A stretch of 27,185 nt of DNA from CAYYFX01 sp964571855. Its GTDB lineage: Bacteria > ARS69. Position numbers and translations under genes: made by a program. Each line of letters opens with the position of its first letter. The first letter of the stretch is position 1. The notes under the pieces were generated by a model that was not told the origin of the DNA, searched no databases, and saw only the letters and a program-made list of their open reading frames with translations. The DNA is taken from contig CAZNDO010000031.1 of the NCBI GenBank assembly GCA_964571855.1, positions 1 to 27,185 of the forward strand, in the 5' to 3' direction. Shown piece by piece: positions 19,910 through 27,185 of this stretch.

Positions 19910-21142
19910 GTGAACACGAACGATCAGCACACGATCGACCTCGCCTCGGAGCGCCTCACGCTGGGCGACGCCGCGCCGCGCATCGCGGGCGTGGCGGGCG
20001 TGCTGGGGATCGCCGGGCTCGCGGCCACCGCGTTCCTGGGCATGGGCTCGCCGGAGGCGGCGCACCGCGCGTCCCTGTCGTTCCTCGTGAACTGGGTGTT
20101 CTGGCTGAGCCTCGTGCTGGGCGGCCTGTTCTTCGTCCTGATCCAGCACCTCACCCGCGCCGGCTGGAGCGTGGTGGTCCGCCGGCTGGCGGAGGCGCTC
20201 GCGGCGAACGCGGGGCTGATGGCCGTGCTGGGGCTGCTCCTCGTGGGCCTGGCGATGAGCGGGCGCGTCCACCTGTTCCCGTGGATGGACCCGGCGCACC
20301 TCGCGGCCGAGCCGGTGGTGGCGAAGAAGCTCCCGTACCTGAACCCCACGTTCTTCACGATCCGCGCGCTCGTGTGCTTCGGGCTCTGGACGTGGCTGGG
20401 CACGTGGTTCTTCCGGCAGTCGCTCCGGCAGGACGAGTCCGGCGACCCGGCGCTCACGGTCTCCATGCAGAAGGTGGCGGCGCCCGGGGTGATCGGCTTC
20501 GCCATCACGCTCACGCTGGCCGCGATCGACTTCCTGATGAGCCTGGAGCCCGCCTGGTACAGCACCATCTACGGCGTGTACTACTTCGCCGGCAGCACGC
20601 TGTCCTGCTTCGCGGGGCTCGTGCTCTGGACCTGGCTGCTGCAGCGCTCCGGCCGGCTGGCCTCCGTGGTGACCACGGAGCACTACCACGACCTGGGCAA
20701 GCTGATGTTCGCGTTCACCGTGTTCTGGACGTACATCGCGTTCTCCCAGTACATGCTGATCTGGTACGCGAACATCCCCGAGGAGACGCTGTGGTTCGAC
20801 CGCCGGCAGACCGGCGAGTGGACCGCCTTCTCCTGGTTCCTGCTGATCGGCCGCTTCCTGGCGCCGTTCCTGGCGCTGATCTCGCGCGGCCCGAAGCGGC
20901 GCAAGGGCCTCCTGGCCGCCGCGGCGGTGTGGGTCCTTCTCATGCACTGGATCGACATGTACTATCTCGCGATGCCCCACGCGAGCCCCGGGCGGGTGCC
21001 GTGGAACCTCACGGATGCCACGGCGTTCCTCGGGATCGGCGGGCTCTTCGTGGCCACCCTCATGCGTCGACTCGGCGGGAAGTCGCTGATCCCACGGCGG
21101 GATCCGCGGCTCGCGGAGTCGCTCGCGTTCGAGAACTTCTAG
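19910..21142 (+). CDS. actF: Alternative complex III quinone-binding subunit ActF
   Basis: A 410-residue membrane protein with about ten helices, the second large NrfD-like subunit of alternative complex III. Recognisable parts are NWVFWLSLVLGGLFFVLIQHLTRAGWSVVVRRLAE, the loop LFPWMDPAH...YLNPTFFTIR, LEPAWYSTIYGVYYFAGS, YHDLGKLMFAFTVFWTYIAFSQYMLIWYANIPEET and the final helices (LLMHWIDMYYL). The start is GTG 19910 with GGAGGG at 19901-19906. A small membrane protein gene follows after ten bases, with the Shine-Dalgarno touching the actF stop. Confidence 0.93.
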   Translation: MNTNDQHTIDLASERLTLGDAAPRIAGVAGVLGIAGLAATAFLGMGSPEAAHRASLSFLVNWVFWLSLVLGGLFFVLIQHLTRAGWSVVVRRLAEALAANAGLMAVLGLLLVGLAMSGRVHLFPWMDPAHLAAEPVVAKKLPYLNPTFFTIRALVCFGLWTWLGTWFFRQSLRQDESGDPALTVSMQKVAAPGVIGFAITLTLAAIDFLMSLEPAWYSTIYGVYYFAGSTLSCFAGLVLWTWLLQRSGRLASVVTTEHYHDLGKLMFAFTVFWTYIAFSQYMLIWYANIPEETLWFDRRQTGEWTAFSWFLLIGRFLAPFLALISRGPKRRKGLLAAAAVWVLLMHWIDMYYLAMPHASPGRVPWNLTDATAFLGIGGLFVATLMRRLGGKSLIPRRDPRLAESLAFENF

Positions 21143-21152
21143 GGAGAATCCC

Positions 21153-21497
21153 GTGTCCGCGACGCACGATGAACCGCAGGGACCCCCGCAGGACGATCCG
21201 TCGGCCGTGCCCACGGCGTACGTCACGGCCATCATGGTCGTGGTGTTCGTGATCACCGTGATCGGCCTGCAGGCGTACTTCGGCCGCGTGGAGTCCGAGG
21301 AGCGGGAGACGAAGGTGGTGGCGCCCGAGGTGCAGACCCTCGTGGACTTCCGCGCGGAGCAGGACGCGAAGCTCGTCGGGTACCGGGCGGTCGCCCCGGA
21401 CTCGGGCATCGTGGCGGTGCCGATCGAGCGGGCGATGCAGCTCGTGGCACAGGAGATGGCCGCGCGCAGCCCGGTTTCCCCCTCCCCCGCGGAGTGA
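21153..21497 (+). CDS. Small single-pass membrane protein between actF and sco
   Basis: A 114-residue protein of no named function. A polar Pro/Asp-rich N-terminus (1-20) is followed by one membrane helix (about 22-42, AYVTAIMVVVFVITVIGLQAYF), then a charged region. The C-terminal part YRAVAPDSGIVAVPIERAMQLVAQEM follows the pattern 'Y...D...GIV.(I/V)PI(D/E)RAM.L' that I recall from small proteins at the same spot in other alternative complex III/caa3 operons. That recall is from memory, not a search. It may be an accessory subunit or assembly factor. GTG start with GGGAG at 21142-21146. It is in tight operon context, ten bases after actF and four bases before sco. Confidence 0.8.
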   Translation: MSATHDEPQGPPQDDPSAVPTAYVTAIMVVVFVITVIGLQAYFGRVESEERETKVVAPEVQTLVDFRAEQDAKLVGYRAVAPDSGIVAVPIERAMQLVAQEMAARSPVSPSPAE

Positions 21498-21501
21498 CGA
21501 C

Positions 21502-22344
21502 GTGACCGTTCCCCGCCTCCTCCCCGCCGCCGTCCTCGGGACGGCGCTCGCCTGCGCGCCGGGGGCCGTGCGCGCGCAGCTGCTGGAGGATGCGCCGGAG
21601 GAGGTCCAAGGCGTCGGGATCACGGACCGCTCGGGGGCGCGGCTGCCCATGGACCTGCGCTTCACGGACGAACAGGGGAACGAGGTGGCCCTGGGGAGCT
21701 TCTTCCGCCCCGGCCACCCGGTGGCGCTGAACCTGATCTACTTCAACTGCCCGATGCTCTGCAACGTGTTCCTGGACGGCTTCGCCGCCGGCCTCTCGGA
21801 CCTGGACTGGACGCCGGGGCAGGAGTTCGACGTGGTGACCGTGAGCATCGATCCGCGGGACGACGCGGCGGGCGCCACGCGCAAGAAGGCGCACTACCTG
21901 GAGCAGTACGGGCGGCCCGAGGCCGCGGCCGGCTGGCACTTCCTCACCGCGAGGCCGGAGGCGGTGAAGGAGCTGGCGGACTCGCTGGGGTTCGCCTACC
22001 GGTTCCTGGAGGACAAGGGCGAGTTCGCGCATTCCGCGGGGCTCTTCGTGGCCACGCCGGACGGCCGCCTGTCGCGCACCATCACCGGCGTGGTGTTCGA
22101 GCCGCAGACGCTGCGGCTCGCCCTGGTGGAGGCGTCCGACGGGAAGATCGGCACGCCGATGGACCAGTTCCTCCTCTTCTGCTTCGCGTACGACCACACG
22201 GCGGGCCGGTACGGCCCCACCGCGATGCGGCTCGTGCGCCTGTTCGGCCTCATGACCCTGGTGGCCCTGGGCGTCGTCCTCGCGGCGCTCTGGCGCCGTG
22301 ACGCCGCAAGGCACCGCGCCACGAACCTCGGAGCGAGCTCTTGA
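21502..22344 (+). CDS. SCO1/SenC family copper chaperone
   Basis: A 280-residue periplasm-facing thioredoxin-fold protein that delivers copper to the CuA site of oxidase subunit II. A signal or anchor covers residues 1-26. The copper-binding pair is C83-P-M-L-C87 (NCPMLC) and the third ligand is H177 in EFAHSAGLFV. A C-terminal helix (about 245-263, VRLFGLMTLVALGVVLAALWRR) anchors the domain, an arrangement seen in SCO proteins of act-cox operons. GTG start. The stop overlaps the TTG of coxB (TTGA), so chaperone and client are translated together. Confidence 0.92.
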   Translation: MTVPRLLPAAVLGTALACAPGAVRAQLLEDAPEEVQGVGITDRSGARLPMDLRFTDEQGNEVALGSFFRPGHPVALNLIYFNCPMLCNVFLDGFAAGLSDLDWTPGQEFDVVTVSIDPRDDAAGATRKKAHYLEQYGRPEAAAGWHFLTARPEAVKELADSLGFAYRFLEDKGEFAHSAGLFVATPDGRLSRTITGVVFEPQTLRLALVEASDGKIGTPMDQFLLFCFAYDHTAGRYGPTAMRLVRLFGLMTLVALGVVLAALWRRDAARHRATNLGASS

Positions 22345-23324
22345 ACGGAAACCTGGGCGGGGCGTGGGCGGCCGACGCCGCGGGCAAGGGGACCTTCTGG
22401 CTCCCCGCGGCCCAGTCCACGCTCGCCGGCGACACCGACCGCGCGTTCTACCTGATCTTCTGGGTCTGCGTGTTCTTCTTCCTGCTGATCCTCGTCCTGG
22501 CGGTGTGGATGCTGCTGAAGTACCGCCGCAAGGGGGACGAGGCGCCGGTCATCCAGCCCAGCTCGCACCACAACACCATGCTGGAGCTGGTGTGGAGCGG
22601 GATCCCGCTGCTCATCGTGCTGGGGATCTTCGTGATGGGCTTCCGCGGGTACATCGACCTGCACACCCCGCCGCAGAACGCGTACGTGGTGAACGTGAAC
22701 GCGCAGAAGTGGGCGTGGAGCTTCCAGTACCCGAACGGCTACGAGGACCCGGAGCTGCACGTGCCGGCCGGCGTGCCGGTGAAGCTGGTGATGACGTCCG
22801 CGGACGTGCTGCACAGCTTCTTCGTCCCGGAGTTCCGGGCGAAGCAGGACGTGGTGCCCGGGCGGTACACCTCCGTGTGGTTCCAGGCGCCCGAGGCCGG
22901 CGAGGCCCGCATCTTCTGCGCGGAGTACTGCGGCACGCAGCACTCGCAGATGCTGTCCAGGGTCGTCGTGCACGAGCCGGCGGACTTCGACGCGTGGATG
23001 GCGAAGGCCGCGGACTGGATCAAGGACCTGCCGCCGGTGGAAGCCGGCGCCCTGGTCTACAAGAAGAAGGGCTGCAACCAGTGCCACTCCGTCGACGGGA
23101 CCGGCGGCGTGGGGCCCACGTTCAAGAGCGCCTTCGGGAACCGCCGGCAGTTCGTGGACGGTTCCGCGGGGACCATGGACGAGAACTACATCCGGGAGTC
23201 CGTGCTGAACCCGCGCGCCAAGGTGGTGGCGGGCTTCGACCCGGTGATGCCCACGTTCCAGGGCCGGCTCAAGGAGAACGAGATCGGCGTGCTGATCGAG
23301 TACCTCCGGAGCCTCAACCAGTAG
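22341..23324 (+). CDS. coxB: Cytochrome c oxidase subunit II with fused cytochrome c domain (caa3 type)
   Basis: A 327-residue subunit that receives electrons. Two membrane helices lie at about 35-60 and 82-102. The CuA cupredoxin domain has H158 (LHSFFVPEF), C193 and C197 (FCAEYCGTQHSQM), H201 and M204, with the aromatic WAWSFQYPNG strand at 124-133. The C-terminal ~95 residues are a class I cytochrome c with CNQCH (235-239) and a likely axial Met in VMPTFQ (M293). The fusion makes this a caa3 enzyme, so ActE or ActA can feed the oxidase without a soluble cytochrome. The start is TTG 22341, overlapping the sco stop, with GGAG at 22330-22333. Confidence 0.95.
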   Translation: MNGNLGGAWAADAAGKGTFWLPAAQSTLAGDTDRAFYLIFWVCVFFFLLILVLAVWMLLKYRRKGDEAPVIQPSSHHNTMLELVWSGIPLLIVLGIFVMGFRGYIDLHTPPQNAYVVNVNAQKWAWSFQYPNGYEDPELHVPAGVPVKLVMTSADVLHSFFVPEFRAKQDVVPGRYTSVWFQAPEAGEARIFCAEYCGTQHSQMLSRVVVHEPADFDAWMAKAADWIKDLPPVEAGALVYKKKGCNQCHSVDGTGGVGPTFKSAFGNRRQFVDGSAGTMDENYIRESVLNPRAKVVAGFDPVMPTFQGRLKENEIGVLIEYLRSLNQ

Positions 23325-23340
23325 CGGCGGGGAGAGACCC

Positions 23341-25020
<1,680 letters not shown>

Positions 25021-25060
25021 CCGCGAGCCGCTGAGAGCCGGAGAGGAGACGGACGAGTCC

Positions 25061-26053
25061 ATGGCCGCCGAGTCCACCGCGCACGCCGCGCACCCGCCGC
25101 ACCTGGCGCACCACTTCGACACGCCCACGCAGCAGTTCGAGTCGGGCAAGCTGGGGATGTGGCTGTTCCTGGGGACGGAGCTGCTCATGTTCGGCGGCCT
25201 GTTCTGCGCCTACAGCATCTTCCGCGGCAACCACCCGGAGATGTTCCGCTACGCGCACCAGTTCCTGGACGTCACGCTGGGCGGCATCAACACGGTGGTG
25301 CTGATCTGCTCCAGCTTCACGATGGCGTACGGGGTCCGCGCGGCGCAGCTCGGGAAGAAGGGGCTGCTCGTGGCCATGCTGGCGCTCACGCTGCTGTGCG
25401 CCGCCGGCTTCCTCGGGATCAAGTACGTGGAGTACACGCACAAGATCCAGCACGGCCTGCTGTGGGGGAACCACTGGAAGGCGCAGGAGCACGGCGCGGG
25501 GCACGGCGCCGACGCCGGGCACGCCGCGGACGCGGGGCATGCCGCCACCGGCGCGGCCGCGACGGACGCGCACGGCACGGCGGCGCCGGCGGAGGGTGCC
25601 GCGGGAGCGGACGTGCACGCCGCGCAGGCGGCGCCGGCCGACGCGCATGCGGCCGCCCCCGTCGCCCCGACCCCGGCTCCGGCCGCGAGCGCTCCGGCGC
25701 CTGCCGCCGCCACGGCCGCCGATCCGAACGCGGTGGAGCGCACCACGCTGCCGCCGCCGGCGTCCGCGCCGGGCGGGCTGGCGGCGCCGAAGGCCGCGGG
25801 GGACGCGCACCACGCGCCGGCCGAGGTCCCGGCGAACCCGCAGATCTTCTTCGGGATCTACTTCGCCATGACCGGCCTGCACGGCATCCACGTGCTGGCG
25901 GGCATGGTGGTGATCGGCTGGCTGCTGATCGGGGCGATGCGCGGCGCGTACGGTCCGGACTACTTCACGCCGGTGGACCTGGTGGGCCTGTACTGGCACA
26001 TCGTCGACCTGATCTGGATCTTCCTGTTCCCGCTCCTGTACCTCATCCACTAG
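25061..26053 (+). CDS. coxC: Cytochrome c oxidase subunit III with large Ala/His-rich insert
   Basis: A 330-residue membrane protein of the oxidase core. Helices and family motifs are FESGKLGMWLFLGTELLMFGGLF, INTVVLICSSFTMAYGVRAA, LTLLCAAGFLGIKYVEYTHKI, IYFAMTGLHGIHVLAGM and LVGLYWHIVDLIWIFLFPLLYL. Subunit III of the five-helix type is normally about 200-220 residues. The extra length comes from residues 141-250, an Ala/Pro/Gly/His-rich low-complexity insert between the EYTHK helix and the TGLHGIHV helix. By analogy with mitochondrial subunit III that loop faces the periplasm. The N-terminus is also His-rich (AHAAHPPHLAHHFD). The gene lies 40 bases after coxA and 10 before subunit IV. Confidence 0.93.
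   Translation: MAAESTAHAAHPPHLAHHFDTPTQQFESGKLGMWLFLGTELLMFGGLFCAYSIFRGNHPEMFRYAHQFLDVTLGGINTVVLICSSFTMAYGVRAAQLGKKGLLVAMLALTLLCAAGFLGIKYVEYTHKIQHGLLWGNHWKAQEHGAGHGADAGHAADAGHAATGAAATDAHGTAAPAEGAAGADVHAAQAAPADAHAAAPVAPTPAPAASAPAPAAATAADPNAVERTTLPPPASAPGGLAAPKAAGDAHHAPAEVPANPQIFFGIYFAMTGLHGIHVLAGMVVIGWLLIGAMRGAYGPDYFTPVDLVGLYWHIVDLIWIFLFPLLYLIH
25499..25552 (+). repeat. Three tandem 18-base units coding GH(G/A)A(D/T)(A/G) in coxC
   Basis: Residues 147-164 of the coxC product read as three six-residue units, GHGADA, GHAADA and GHAATG, from slightly diverged 18-base repeats. They open the 110-residue insert and suggest the insert grew by repeat expansion. Confidence 0.7.
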
Positions 26054-26063
26054 AGGCGCCGCG

Positions 26064-26423
26064 ATGTCGAACGATTCCCACGCGCTGCACGTCCACGTGG
26101 TGCCCACGAAGGTCCTGGTGGGCGTGTGGGCCGTGCTCATCGTGCTCACGTGGCTCACGGTCTCGGCCACGAAGGTGGATCTGGGGCCGCTGAACATCTA
26201 CATCGCGCTGGGCATCGCCGTGGTGAAGTCCACGTTCGTCGCGCTGTACTTCATGCACCTGCGCTACGACCGGCCGTTCCACGGCGTGGTGTTCGTGGTG
26301 GCGCTCCTGTTCGTGGCGCTGTTCATCTCGTTCGCGCTGCTGGACACGAAGGAGTACCACGCGGACACGATCCCCGGGTACGCGCCGGCCATCGTGACGG
26401 AGACCCCCGCCGCCACGCCGTAG
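26064..26423 (+). CDS. Cytochrome c oxidase subunit IV family protein
   Basis: A 119-residue small oxidase subunit (prokaryotic COX4 / CtaF-like). Three membrane helices are visible: VLVGVWAVLIVLTWLTVSAT, LNIYIALGIAVVKSTFVALYFMHLRYD and FHGVVFVVALLFVALFISFALLD. The segment KSTFVALYFMHLRYD is the family hallmark. The N-terminus is His-rich (SHALHVHVVP). ATG lies ten bases after the coxC stop with GAGG between. Its role is structural or in assembly and no cofactor ligands are expected. Confidence 0.9.
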   Translation: MSNDSHALHVHVVPTKVLVGVWAVLIVLTWLTVSATKVDLGPLNIYIALGIAVVKSTFVALYFMHLRYDRPFHGVVFVVALLFVALFISFALLDTKEYHADTIPGYAPAIVTETPAATP

Positions 26424-26445
26424 GACGCCGCGTCCGGAACACCGG

Positions 26446-26467
26446 GGCCCCGCCACGCCGCGGGGCC
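26446..26467 (+). terminator. GC-rich hairpin between subunit IV and the second subunit III gene
   Basis: Perfect 8-base inverted repeat, GGCCCCGC (26446-26453) and GCGGGGCC (26460-26467), with a 6-base loop. It is followed by TCCCCC, not a T run, so it is not a classical Rho-independent terminator. It may cause partial termination, stabilise the upstream mRNA end, or have no function. Confidence 0.35.
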
Positions 26468-26491
26468 TCCCCCACCCGAGGTCGAGAGGTC

Positions 26492-27142
26492 GTGGACAAG
26501 GGCACCGGGCTGCACGGGCAGGCGGGCAACGGCGCCGCGCACCGCCACGGCAACGGCCGGCACGGCGCGCATGCCGCGACCAAGGAGAACCCCGCGCCCG
26601 GCTCGGGCCCGTTCGGCCTCGCGCTGTTCCTCGTCACGCTGGCCGTGCTCTTCGCCGGAAGCCTCGTGGCGTACGCCGTGATCCGCAGTCGCGCCCCGGA
26701 GTGGCCGCCTCCGGGCTTCCCGCCGGTCCCGTCCGGGCTGTGGGTCGGCACGGCGTTCCTGGCCGCGGCCAGCTTCACGCTGGAAGCGTCCGTGCGCGCC
26801 CTTGCCCCGTACCGCGCCGGCCGCCTCCGCGCCGCCCTGGCCGCGTCGCTGGGCCTGGGCTTCGCGTTCCTGATCAGCCAGGCCGTGTGCGCGGTCCAGT
26901 TCCTCCAGGGCATGCGCGAACCGCACCTGTACACCTGGCTCGTCCTCTTCCTGACCGGCTTGCACGCCGCGCACGTGATCGGCGGGCTCGTGCCGCTCGT
27001 CATCACGACCGTGAAGGCCTACCACGGGCTCGTCCCGCCCCCGGGCAGCGGAGGGGGCGACATCCGCGCCACCGCCGTGTACTGGCACTTCCTCGGGGTC
27101 GTCTGGGTGACGCTGTTCGGGGTGCTGCTGCTGACCACGTAG
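26492..27142 (+). CDS. Second heme-copper oxidase subunit III family protein
   Basis: A 216-residue membrane protein with five helices: GLALFLVTLAVLFAGSLVAYAVI, LWVGTAFLAAASFTLEASVRAL, LAASLGLGFAFLISQAVCAVQFL, WLVLFLTGLHAAHVIGGLVPLVI and VYWHFLGVVWVTLFGVLLLTT. The TGLHAAHVIGGL and YWHFLGVVW motifs place it in the subunit III family. It differs from the upstream coxC in lacking the EY.H motif and in being normal length. The N-terminus (about 7-28) is Gly/Ala/His-rich. The start is GTG 26492, with GAGG at 26478-26481 as the best ribosome site and a closer GAGAGG at 26484-26489. Whether it replaces or accompanies CoxC in the oxidase cannot be told. Confidence 0.88.
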   Translation: MDKGTGLHGQAGNGAAHRHGNGRHGAHAATKENPAPGSGPFGLALFLVTLAVLFAGSLVAYAVIRSRAPEWPPPGFPPVPSGLWVGTAFLAAASFTLEASVRALAPYRAGRLRAALAASLGLGFAFLISQAVCAVQFLQGMREPHLYTWLVLFLTGLHAAHVIGGLVPLVITTVKAYHGLVPPPGSGGGDIRATAVYWHFLGVVWVTLFGVLLLTT

Positions 27143-27185
27143 GGGCGGCCGCTTGGGCGGGGTTGGCGGGCGAGCGAGGCGATCG

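Noticed and set aside
25499..25810. coxC insert considered as a separate inserted gene or mobile element
   Set aside because: The frame is continuous, no terminal repeats or target duplication are visible, and composition is simple Ala/Pro/His low complexity, so it is an in-frame expansion.

Overview
The window is high-GC bacterial DNA that is almost fully coding: 18 confident protein genes, with no rRNA, tRNA, CRISPR array or insertion sequence seen. The gene content points to an aerobic Gram-negative member of the FCB side of the tree. The pointers are an alternative complex III operon joined to a caa3 oxidase, a secreted protein ending in a FlgD-like/type-A sorting-style domain, and beta-helix secreted proteins. 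Candidatus Eisenbacteria or a relative (Gemmatimonadota or Rhodothermota-like) is my best guess. That placement is inference; no rRNA or marker gene is present to settle it.

Region 1 (252-3896, +) holds a single large gene for a fused 2-oxoglutarate dehydrogenase/decarboxylase. It carries an E2 succinyltransferase catalytic domain followed by a thiamine-dependent E1, the architecture best known from actinobacterial Kgd/OdhA. It feeds the TCA cycle.

Region 2 (9984 down to 3921, -) is a compact three-gene unit of exported proteins: an M6-like metalloprotease/beta-helix/FlgD-like giant, a shorter beta-helix protein and a DNRLRE-like protein. The giant's best start (ATG at 9984 with a perfect Shine-Dalgarno) is separated from the rest of the reading frame by a run of nine G residues, so as written it is frameshifted inside its signal peptide. 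This is either an assembly error or a phase-variable switch.

Region 3 (10237-13279, +) holds heme A synthase (ctaA, with an extra N-terminal membrane domain) followed by an ABC-2 exporter pair, all joined by stop/start overlaps. Heme A is the cofactor of the oxidase encoded downstream.

Region 4 (13471-27142, +) is one long respiratory operon: actA-actB-actC-actD-actE-actF (quinol to cytochrome c electron transfer), a small membrane protein, a SCO copper chaperone, then coxB (CuA plus a fused cytochrome c), coxA (A2-type, YSHPxV motif), coxC, a subunit IV and a second subunit III. Together these would move electrons from quinol to oxygen and support proton pumping, probably as a supercomplex. 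Several subunits carry Ala/Gly/His-rich low-complexity tails, and coxC carries a 110-residue insert of the same character. This is the most unusual recurring theme of the operon.
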